A stretch of 24,914 nucleotides of DNA from JAJYIV01 sp964616135. GTDB taxonomy: Bacteria; Patescibacteriota; Patescibacteriia; UBA9934; GWF2-40-263. Positions 13,620-19,143 of this stretch are shown piece after piece. The stretch spans positions 1 through 24,914 of the forward strand of contig CAZTTQ010000013.1 of NCBI GenBank assembly GCA_964616135.1. The letters run 5' to 3'. The notes beneath the pieces were generated by a model. It was not told the origin of the DNA. It searched no databases and was given only the letters and a program-made list of their open reading frames with translations. The position numbers and the translations under genes are program-made. Position 1 is the first letter of the stretch; the number at the start of each line of letters is the position of its first letter.

Positions 13620-15026
13620 ATGCACATGCCTCGCCTGCGCCTTTTGGCCCCGTTCGCGCTTATCCTGCCGTTCTTCTCCCCCACGCCCGCCCTTGCCGGA
13701 GAATGTTGGAGCGAACCCTACCGCGAGGCATCCGGCTCTGCCACGGTGAAGTCTGCCGTGTTCATGCGCACGGGTCCCTGCCAAGAGGGCACGACGGTGC
13801 TGGCGACGGCACCCGCAACTGCCACGGTGACCGTGTTGGCGGAAGACCACGAGTGGTACTTGATCCGCCTCCAAAGCGGCGCCACCGGCTGGGTGTGGAA
13901 TTCCTTTTTGACGTTGGGTCCTGTCACGCTCACGGATTCCGACCGCACCTCCGTGGAGGCCAAGTTCCCCGTGACCGGATCCGCAGCCACGCCCGCGCCA
14001 ACTCCGACCGCGGCGCCCACGCCGGCCCCCGTCATGTCCGGCTCGCTCACCACACGCATGAAGGGACGCATCCTTCTCCAGGTCCAAAGCCACGGAGAGG
14101 CGTGGTACGTGGATCCGGTGTCCGCCGCGCGCTATTACCTTAAGGACGGCCCGACCGCCTATGAGGCGCTGCGTAAATTCGGCCTGGGCGTGACGGAAGC
14201 GGACTACGCCACGCTCCAGTCCCCGTCTTCCGCCGCGGCCAAGCGCCTGGCGGGACGCATCGTCTTGCGCGTACAGGCGCACGGCGAAGCGTATTACGTC
14301 CATCCGGATACGCGGGAGCTCCATTACTTGAAAGACGGTCCCGCTGCCTACAGCGTGATGCGTTTCCTAAGTCTCGGCATCACCACGGCCGACTTGGAGA
14401 CGATCCCCGCCAAAGAGATCGCCCTCCCCGCCGTCTCCCCAGCGCCCGGCACGGAGACCCCGATCGTTGCCCCCGTGAGTTCCGTCACGCCGACCGCGCT
14501 TACCGTCAGCCCCGCACAATATCTGCCGCTCCCAGACGCGATCGACGTCCTGGAATTGAACCGGTACTGGTTGGATAAGGTGAACGCCCTGCGCGCGGAA
14601 AAAGGCCTGCGCCAACTGGTCTTGGACCAACGCTGGTTAGACACGTCTGCCGAATGGTCGGCGGTGGCCGCGGACCGCGGCGCCATCAGCCACACGCGTG
14701 ACGACGGGAAAACCATGCACCAATGGATCGACGCCAAAGGCCTTCCGTTCACCGTGCGGTACGGCGCGGACGGATGGAAGACGAACTACTTCACCGAGAA
14801 CATTTCCTGGGGCCACGTCGGTTCTTCCATGGACAGTGCCGAACGGGCGCTGGACGACACCCTGGCCATGTACCTCAAAGAAGGCCCGACCGGCGCGCAT
14901 TACAAGACCGTCTACCACGCGGACTGGAACAGCGTGGGCGCCGGCTTCGCCTTCGTCCCGGACGGCAACGGCTACGCGTTCTACCAAACCTTCCACTACG
15001 GCAGCCTGAAAAACGCCGGCGAGTAA
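13620..15026 (+). CDS. Secreted SH3-like / repeat / CAP (SCP/PR-1) domain protein
   Basis: A 468-aa exported protein. The signal peptide is about residues 1-26 (PALAG cleavage). A bacterial SH3-like domain at about 40-100 ends in the typical GATGWVWNSFL. A Pro/Ala/Thr linker spans about 116-140. Two homologous repeats of about 52 residues (about 146-198 and 207-258) share GRI.L.VQ.HGEA.YV.P and YYLKDG.AAY...R..LG. A second linker precedes a C-terminal CAP domain (about 308-468) with AISHTRDD, ENISWG and HYKTVYHADWNSVGAGF. CAP proteins are extracellular with varied roles; SH3-like domains often bind cell wall. A cell-envelope or host-contact role is plausible but inferred. Start choice: ATG 13620 (or 13626) precedes the signal peptide, and upstream in-frame codons overlap the divergent gene. 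Confidence 0.85.
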   Translation: MHMPRLRLLAPFALILPFFSPTPALAGECWSEPYREASGSATVKSAVFMRTGPCQEGTTVLATAPATATVTVLAEDHEWYLIRLQSGATGWVWNSFLTLGPVTLTDSDRTSVEAKFPVTGSAATPAPTPTAAPTPAPVMSGSLTTRMKGRILLQVQSHGEAWYVDPVSAARYYLKDGPTAYEALRKFGLGVTEADYATLQSPSSAAAKRLAGRIVLRVQAHGEAYYVHPDTRELHYLKDGPAAYSVMRFLSLGITTADLETIPAKEIALPAVSPAPGTETPIVAPVSSVTPTALTVSPAQYLPLPDAIDVLELNRYWLDKVNALRAEKGLRQLVLDQRWLDTSAEWSAVAADRGAISHTRDDGKTMHQWIDAKGLPFTVRYGADGWKTNYFTENISWGHVGSSMDSAERALDDTLAMYLKEGPTGAHYKTVYHADWNSVGAGFAFVPDGNGYAFYQTFHYGSLKNAGE

Positions 15027-15030
15027 AAAC

Positions 15031-15057
15031 AAAACCCGCCCACACGGGCGGGTTTTT
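15031..15057. terminator. Bidirectional terminator between the CAP gene and queA
   Basis: A perfect 11-bp stem (AAAACCCGCCC with GGGCGGGTTTT) and an ACAC loop, with T-runs on both strands. It serves the convergent genes ending at 15026 and 15059. Confidence 0.9.
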
Positions 15058-15058
15058 G

Positions 15059-16105
15059 TTAGCGGATGAACATCGCGTCTCCAAAGGAGTAGAAGCGGTA
15101 TTCCTGTTTCACTGCCTCTTGGTACGCCACCATCACATGTTCCCGTCCTGCAAAGGCGGAGACCAGAACAAGCAGCGTAGACTTAGGTAGGTGGAAGTTG
15201 GTGATCAGCGCGTCGATCACATGGAACGTGAATCCAGGCGTGATGAACAGGTTCACGTCGCCGGTGAATCCGGCTTCCGGCAACGAGCCAGTTTCTTTTG
15301 CGGCGCCTTCCAAGGCACGCACTGTCGTCGTGCCCACGGCGATCACGCGGCGACCCTCCTTTTTTGCCGCAGTGATGTGCGCGACGGTCTCTGGTTCGAT
15401 AGAAACCCATTCGGCATGCATCTCGTGTTCTTCCAGCGTCTCCGTTTTCATCGGACGGAACGTGCCGATGCCGACGTGCAGCACCACGGTTTCCACCTGG
15501 ACGCCTTTCGCCTTGATGCGGTCCAGCAATTCGGTCGTGAAGTGGAACCCGGCGGTCGGCGCCGCGACGGAACCCACGTGCTCCGCGTACGCCGTCTGGT
15601 AGTTGTCCATCGCCTCGGGCGTTTCGTCCACGTACGGCGGAATGGGCACGCGGCCATACGTCTCCGCGAAGTCCAGTACTTCGTCCACACTTTGGCCGAA
15701 GGAAAGTACGACGCTGCCGTCCGGGCGCTTTTCGACCACGCGCGGATTCATGCCTTCGCCCATTTCAATGAAGTTCCCCTCATGGAGCAATTTGCCCGGA
15801 CGGACCAAGGTGAGCCAAACGGAGGACCCTTCCAACGCGCCCTGGAGCGGACGGACCAGGAACACTTCGAACTGCTTGGCGAAGCGCTTGCCGCGCAAGC
15901 GGGCCTTGAAGACGCGGGTCGTGTTGAGCACCAGGACGTCGCCGGCCTTCAGCTCCGACTCGATATCCAGGAACTTCTTGTGCTCGATGGCGCCCGTCTT
16001 GCGGTCCAACGCCAACAACCGCGACTGGTCGCGGGGTTCCACGGACTTCTGCGCGATGCGCTCCGGGGGCAGGACGTAATCGAAGTCGGAAACGGGCGTA
16101 GGCAT
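15059..16105 (-). CDS. queA: S-adenosylmethionine:tRNA ribosyltransferase-isomerase
   Basis: QueA uses the ribosyl part of SAM to convert preQ1 at the tRNA wobble base into epoxyqueuosine, the penultimate queuosine step. The 348-aa length is normal. Landmarks: DFDYVLPPERIAQKSVEPRDQSRLL at the start (split here by family consensus DYxLPxxxIAQxPxxxRDxSRLL), VLNTTRVFKARL, GRVPIPPYV, YQTAYAEHVGSVAAPTAGFHFT and the C-terminal LITNFHLPKSTLLVLVSAFAG. The start at 16105 is used because the family begins at this position; the longer frame to 16396 runs through the divergent gene. A promoter ends 9 nt before the ATG, so the mRNA is predicted leaderless. No other queuosine gene is nearby. Confidence 0.97.
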   Translation of the reverse strand: MPTPVSDFDYVLPPERIAQKSVEPRDQSRLLALDRKTGAIEHKKFLDIESELKAGDVLVLNTTRVFKARLRGKRFAKQFEVFLVRPLQGALEGSSVWLTLVRPGKLLHEGNFIEMGEGMNPRVVEKRPDGSVVLSFGQSVDEVLDFAETYGRVPIPPYVDETPEAMDNYQTAYAEHVGSVAAPTAGFHFTTELLDRIKAKGVQVETVVLHVGIGTFRPMKTETLEEHEMHAEWVSIEPETVAHITAAKKEGRRVIAVGTTTVRALEGAAKETGSLPEAGFTGDVNLFITPGFTFHVIDALITNFHLPKSTLLVLVSAFAGREHVMVAYQEAVKQEYRFYSFGDAMFIR

Positions 16106-16114
16106 AACGGGACG

Positions 16115-16143
16115 AGGATAGCCGAAAAACCGATCCGTGTCCA
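16115..16143 (-). promoter_or_regulatory. Promoter of queA
   Basis: TGGACA (16143-16138) and TATCCT (16120-16115) on the minus strand are exactly 17 bp apart. The predicted RNA start is only 2-3 nt from the ATG at 16105. Confidence 0.65.
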
Positions 16144-16146
16144 CCA

Positions 16147-16175
16147 TTGACAGGTCCCCGTAACGGAGGTATGGT
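16147..16175 (+). promoter_or_regulatory. Promoter of the 93-aa gene
   Basis: A perfect TTGACA (16147-16152), 17 bp, then TATGGT (16170-16175). Its -35 lies only 3 bp from the divergent queA -35, so the two polymerases probably compete for the site. Confidence 0.75.
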
Positions 16176-16205
16176 GCGGCGTCCCCAACAGCACAGGAGG
16201 AAGCG

Positions 16206-16487
16206 ATGGAGGACATCAGCACACGTGCGGCCCGGCTGCTGGCCGCGTTCGAACAGGGATTCTTCCACGGCACCGAGGTCGAATTCGAACTCATCGCCGT
16301 GGAGGGTCCGACGCTCTCCCCCGCCGAACAGGACCTGCTCCGCGCCCTGGGCGACGCGCTCCAGGCCCCACTCGCGTCCATCGCGCGGGTCGGCAAGACG
16401 GCGAAGGCGCCCTCCGGCTGGCACCTCTTCGCCCCCTTCGACGAGATGATGCGGGCCCTTCCCGTCCATCATTTCGCCATCTCCTAA
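16206..16487 (+). CDS. Small orphan protein, unknown function
   Basis: A 93-aa soluble, acidic protein, with no signal peptide or membrane segment and no recognised domain. It has a helical N-terminus (RAARLLAAFEQGFF), a central TLSPAEQDLLRALGDAL helix and a C-terminal GWHLFAPFDEMMRAL. It is well equipped for expression: a TTGACA-17-TATGGT promoter, AGGAGG (16195-16200) 5 nt before the ATG, and a terminator overlapping the stop codon. These signals make it a real gene even though the product is unknown. Codon use is strongly GC-ending, resembling the secreted 276-aa gene more than the ribosomal genes next to it (not counted). Confidence 0.75.
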   Translation: MEDISTRAARLLAAFEQGFFHGTEVEFELIAVEGPTLSPAEQDLLRALGDALQAPLASIARVGKTAKAPSGWHLFAPFDEMMRALPVHHFAIS

Positions 16488-16507
16488 CGGGTTTCCCCCG
16501 TTTTTTT
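16486..16507 (+). terminator. Terminator of the 93-aa gene
   Basis: An AACGGG/CCCGTT stem beginning inside the TAA stop codon, with a 5-nt loop, followed by a run of seven or more T. Confidence 0.8.
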
Positions 16508-16523
16508 GTTTCCCCGGCCTCCA

Positions 16524-16552
16524 TTGACATCCCCAAGAGCCTCTGCTACAGT
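16524..16552 (+). promoter_or_regulatory. Promoter of rpmE
   Basis: A perfect TTGACA (16524-16529), 17 bp, then TACAGT (16547-16552). The predicted 5' UTR is about 16 nt and has no Shine-Dalgarno. Confidence 0.8.
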
Positions 16553-16574
16553 TCGCCCCGTTATCACCCATCTT

Positions 16575-16856
16575 ATGAAGACCGCCATCCACCCCGAATA
16601 CATTGAAAAGGCGAAGATTTCCTGCGCCTGTGGCGCCGTCTACGAAGTCGGCTCCACGATGAAGGAAATTTCCATCGAACTCTGCGCCAACTGCCACCCG
16701 ATGTACACGGGCAAGCAGAAGATCGTGGACGCGGCCCGCCGCGTGGAAAAGTTCCAGGAAAAGGCCACCAAGAAGGCCGCCGTGGTCGTCGTGGACAAAA
16801 AGGAAAAGCAGGCCAAGCGCTCGGCTGCCCGCAAGTCCAAGGAAGCCAAGGCTTAA
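16575..16856 (+). CDS. rpmE: 50S ribosomal protein L31 (zinc-binding type)
   Basis: L31 bridges the 50S central protuberance to the 30S head. The 93-aa protein begins MKTAIHPEY, the standard L31 start, and has Cys17, Cys19, Cys37 and Cys40 (SCACG and CANCHP), consistent with the zinc-holding form, then the conserved HPMYTGKQK. The C-terminal 30-40 residues are a Lys/Ala-rich basic extension beyond the usual length of about 70 aa, probably a disordered rRNA-binding tail. The start at 16575 follows family alignment; the upstream in-frame ATG lies in the promoter. A single-gene unit with its own promoter and terminator. Confidence 0.96.
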   Translation: MKTAIHPEYIEKAKISCACGAVYEVGSTMKEISIELCANCHPMYTGKQKIVDAARRVEKFQEKATKKAAVVVVDKKEKQAKRSAARKSKEAKA

Positions 16857-16869
16857 CGTCCGCCACAGG

Positions 16870-16890
16870 CGCTCCCGCTGGGAGCGTTTT
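16870..16890 (+). terminator. Terminator of rpmE
   Basis: A perfect CGCTCCC/GGGAGCG stem with a GCT loop, followed by TTTTG. It lies immediately upstream of the prfA -10. Confidence 0.8.
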
Positions 16891-16901
16891 GTGTTCCCGG
16901 T

Positions 16902-16907
16902 TACAAT
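16902..16907 (+). promoter_or_regulatory. -10 element of prfA
   Basis: TACAAT, 7 nt before the ATG at 16915. A -35 at the right distance would lie in the rpmE terminator stem and is poor. The position predicts a leaderless prfA mRNA. Confidence 0.5.
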
Positions 16908-16914
16908 GCGATCT

Positions 16915-18003
16915 ATGGATTTGCTCAAGGAGTTACAACCCGTGAAAGCCCGCGTCCTGGAGCTGGAGGCCCAACTGGCCGACCCAGCGCTGTTTGGCGA
17001 CCAAAAAAAGCTGAAGGCCGTGAACACGGAATACGCCCAGGTCCGCCGCACGCTTGAAGTGGGAGCCGCGTATGAAAGCGCGCGCCTCAACCTGGAAGGT
17101 GCCAAGGCCGCGGCAGCGGACCCATCCAACGACGCGGAGTTCAAGGCCATGGCCGAAGCGGAGATCGCGGAACTCACCGCCAAGATGCCCGCGCTAGAAG
17201 AAGCCCTGACCCTGGCGCTCATTCCCCCGGACCCGTTGGACGCCAAAAATACCATCGTGGAAGTCCGCGCCGGCACCGGCGGGGACGAAGCCGGATTGTT
17301 CGCCGCGGAACTGGTGCGCATGTATTCCCGCTTCGCGGAACGCCGCGGCTGGAAGGTCTCCTTGGTCTCCATGAGCCAGAGCGACGCCGGCGGCATCAAG
17401 GAAGCCACCATGAAAATCGACGGCGAGGCCGTCTACAGCTTCCTCAAGTTCGAAAGCGGCGTGCACCGCGTCCAACGCGTGCCGGACACGGAAAAGGCCG
17501 GGCGCATCCACACGTCCACCGCCACGGTCGCCATCATGCCGGAGGCGGAAGAAGTGGACTTGCACATTGACCCGAAAGACCTGCGCATCGACACCATGAC
17601 CGCGGGCGGCAAGGGCGGCCAAAGCGTGAACACCACGTATTCCGCCGTGCGTATCGTCCACATTCCCACGGGCATGATCGTGCAGTGCCAGGACGAACGC
17701 AGTCAGGGTCAAAACCGCGAACGCGCCATGGAAGTCATGCGCGCGCGCCTGTTCGCCCTGGAACAGGAGAAGCGCAACGCGGAACGCGACGCCCTGCGCA
17801 AAGGCCAGGTCGGCACCGGGGAGCGCAGCGAGAAAATCCGCACGTACAACTTCCCCCAGGACCGCATCACGGACCACCGCATCGGGCAAAACTTCCACGG
17901 CATTCCCGCGTTCATGGACGGCGACATGGAGGACATCGTTACCGCGCTGAAAAAGGCCGAACGCGAACAGTCGTTCACCAACCAAGAACCCTCGGACGAA
18001 TAA
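16915..18003 (+). CDS. prfA: Peptide chain release factor 1
   Basis: RF1 recognises UAA/UAG in the A site and triggers peptide release. The 362-aa length is normal. The stop-codon-reading tripeptide PxT is present as PDT (190-192, in HRVQRVPDTEKAGRIHTS), and the catalytic GGQ is at 234-236 in GGKGGQSVNTTYSAVRI, followed by CQDERSQGQN. The PxT form identifies RF1 rather than RF2. The start at 16915 (MDLLKEL) is chosen because the earlier in-frame ATG at 16906 overlaps the -10 element. The stop is 4 bp before the next ATG, so prfA and the nucleotidyltransferase form an operon. prmC, whose product methylates the GGQ glutamine, is encoded 1.1 kb downstream. Confidence 0.97.
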   Translation: MDLLKELQPVKARVLELEAQLADPALFGDQKKLKAVNTEYAQVRRTLEVGAAYESARLNLEGAKAAAADPSNDAEFKAMAEAEIAELTAKMPALEEALTLALIPPDPLDAKNTIVEVRAGTGGDEAGLFAAELVRMYSRFAERRGWKVSLVSMSQSDAGGIKEATMKIDGEAVYSFLKFESGVHRVQRVPDTEKAGRIHTSTATVAIMPEAEEVDLHIDPKDLRIDTMTAGGKGGQSVNTTYSAVRIVHIPTGMIVQCQDERSQGQNRERAMEVMRARLFALEQEKRNAERDALRKGQVGTGERSEKIRTYNFPQDRITDHRIGQNFHGIPAFMDGDMEDIVTALKKAEREQSFTNQEPSDE

Positions 18004-18007
18004 TCCT

Positions 18008-18682
18008 ATGCAGGCCGTCATCCTCGCCGCCGGCAAAGGCACCCGCCTGCGCCCGCTCACGGACCGGATCCCGAAAGCCCTGGTAGATATTAAGGGCGTC
18101 CCGCTCATCGGGCGCATTTTGGCGGCGTTGCCGCGCGACATCACGGAAATCGTCATCGTCGTCGGCCACTTGGCGGAACAGATCCGCGCCCACATCGGCC
18201 CCAGATGGAACGGAATTCCCGTCCGGTACGTCGTCCAAGACCCGTTGGACGGTACCGGCACCGCCATCCACCTGGCCAAAGGCTTGCTCCGCGGGTCGTT
18301 CCTGGTGGTAAACGGGGACGACTTGTACGACCAGGCGGACTTGGCGCGCCTCTGCGGCCACCCGCTGGCCATTTTGCTTCACCAAACGAACGGTCCCATT
18401 TCGCCCTCCGCCCTGGTGGATGCCCAAGGCCATTTCATCGGCCTGGAGACCAAACCGCCTCAGGGAGAACATCACCGGCGCGTGTGCGGCGCCTACGTCT
18501 TGGACGAACGCTTCTTCCGCTACCCGCTGGCGGAGATTCCCGTCCGCGACCACGTGGAATTCAGCCTTCCCCACACCCTGGTAAACCTGGCAAAAGACCT
18601 GTCGGTTCGGGCTGAAATCGCTCGTTTTTGGCAGCCGGTCGGAACCCCCGAGGAATGGCAGGAAGCGAACCGCATGACTTGA
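18008..18682 (+). CDS. Sugar-phosphate nucleotidyltransferase family protein
   Basis: A 224-aa single-domain nucleotidyltransferase of the RmlA/GlmU-N/ManC type. The N-terminal signature is AVILAAGKGTRLRPLTDRIPKAL (family pattern GxGTRLxPLT...PK); later come the VVGHLAEQI segment, DGTGTAIHLA and the metal-binding NGDD near residue 100. Such enzymes make NDP-sugars from a sugar-1-phosphate and NTP. The substrate cannot be told from sequence, and the length indicates no acyltransferase or second domain. It is 4 bp after prfA, so probably co-transcribed. The TGA stop overlaps the -35 of the downstream RNA promoter. Confidence 0.88.
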   Translation: MQAVILAAGKGTRLRPLTDRIPKALVDIKGVPLIGRILAALPRDITEIVIVVGHLAEQIRAHIGPRWNGIPVRYVVQDPLDGTGTAIHLAKGLLRGSFLVVNGDDLYDQADLARLCGHPLAILLHQTNGPISPSALVDAQGHFIGLETKPPQGEHHRRVCGAYVLDERFFRYPLAEIPVRDHVEFSLPHTLVNLAKDLSVRAEIARFWQPVGTPEEWQEANRMT

Positions 18683-18707
18683 CAAAACGGAACGGGTCCC
18701 CTATGCT
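18679..18707 (+). promoter_or_regulatory. Promoter of the non-coding RNA gene
   Basis: A perfect TTGACA (18679-18684), exactly 17 bp, then TATGCT (18702-18707), predicting a start near 18714. The -35 contains the TGA stop of the preceding gene. No open reading frame of credible quality follows, which is why a non-coding RNA is proposed. Confidence 0.7.
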
Positions 18708-18725
18708 GGGCCCGTTCTTCGTTTT
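18684..18725 (+). terminator. Terminator hairpin of the prfA operon, overlapping the next promoter
   Basis: A long stem: AAAACG/CGTTTT outside, GAACGGG/CCCGTTC, then CCC/GGG inside, with a bulged T and a bulged TT, and a 7-nt loop holding the -10 sequence of the downstream promoter. A T-rich stretch follows. The same bases therefore appear to end one transcript and start the next. Confidence 0.65.
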
Positions 18726-19016
18726 CTGCTTTCAGTAGAGTCCCACGGACGCTCCATCGGGGACAGCGGAGAAAAGCGAGTTGGCGCCCGGTCTTTCTCC
18801 CGTTGTTTCCACGCGTACGTGCCGGTAGAACCGATCCCTTGCCTCCGTGCTTGCGGAGTACGGCGGTAAGCTCGGTTTTTCCACCGGAGCTGGATGGCCG
18901 CGGATACACGCGCCGCGTCGAAGAGCCCGGCAACATCGAGGGCTCAAGAGGCGGCGTAGAACCTACGCCATTCCAGCCGGACTTGTCTTCCGTCGGCCTC
19001 TCTCCGAGGTCTCGTG

Positions 19017-19028
19017 CCCCCCCCCCCC
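19017..19028 (+). repeat. C12 homopolymer inside the non-coding RNA
   Basis: Twelve consecutive C in the putative RNA. The last four can pair with GGGG at 19042-19045. It is the longest homopolymer I noticed in the window; it may be a slippage site or an assembly length error. Confidence 0.9.
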
Positions 19029-19069
19029 GCCATAAGGCCGCGGGGAAGGCCGTCGGAAGCCTCTCTTCC

Positions 19070-19103
19070 AACAGGTCTCCCTTCAAACCGGAACCTGTTT
19101 TTT
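19070..19103 (+). terminator. Terminator of the non-coding RNA
   Basis: AACAGGT (19070-19076) pairs with ACCTGTT (19093-19099), continued by TCC/GGA after a bulged C, with a 9-nt loop, and followed by six T then CTTT. It ends about 40 nt before prmC. Confidence 0.75.
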
Positions 19104-19130
19104 CTTTGGATCTTCCAGTACCCTTCCCGG

Positions 19131-19136
19131 TATGCT
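19131..19136 (+). promoter_or_regulatory. -10 element of prmC
   Basis: TATGCT, identical to the -10 of the upstream RNA promoter, ending 7 nt before the ATG at 19144. The best -35 is a weak TTGGAT (19106-19111) at 19 bp. A leaderless mRNA is predicted. Confidence 0.5.
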
Positions 19137-19143
19137 GACCGTC

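Larger units (their letters stand above)
18714..19103 (+). ncRNA. Unidentified structured non-coding RNA (about 390 nt)
   Basis: This fills the 460-bp gap between the nucleotidyltransferase and prmC. It has its own promoter and an intrinsic terminator. Helices I can pair by eye: 18987-18998 with 19048-19059 (11 of 12 bp), 18953-18959 with 18963-18969 (7 bp, AAC loop), 18923-18928 with 18940-18945 (6 bp), 18843-18847 with 18854-18858, 18869-18876 with 18883-18891 (bulged), 18768-18774 with 18794-18800, 18740-18744 with 18760-18764, and 19025-19030 with 19040-19045. An alternative helix pairs 18889-18898 with 18967-18977 (10 bp, one bulge). The octamer GTAGAACC occurs in two hairpins. The size suits RNase P RNA or tmRNA, but GAGGAAAGUCC and a tmRNA acceptor/T-arm are not visible, so I leave it unnamed. 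Confidence 0.6.

Noticed and set aside
18923..18960. A tmRNA tag-like reading ending Gln-Glu-Ala-Ala-stop
   Set aside because: There is no tRNA-like acceptor, D-arm or TTCGANTC T-arm at either end, and no A/U-rich resume-codon context.
18714..19103. Calling the RNA rnpB (RNase P RNA)
   Set aside because: GGUAAG and a few other fragments are in the expected order, but GAGGAAAGUCC and the P4 pairing could not be found, so the name is not supported.
18803..19138. Small ORFs inside the 18683-19143 gap on both strands
   Set aside because: They run through the poly-C tract, hairpins and terminator, have no ribosome-binding site and read as low-quality protein; the RNA interpretation explains the region better.
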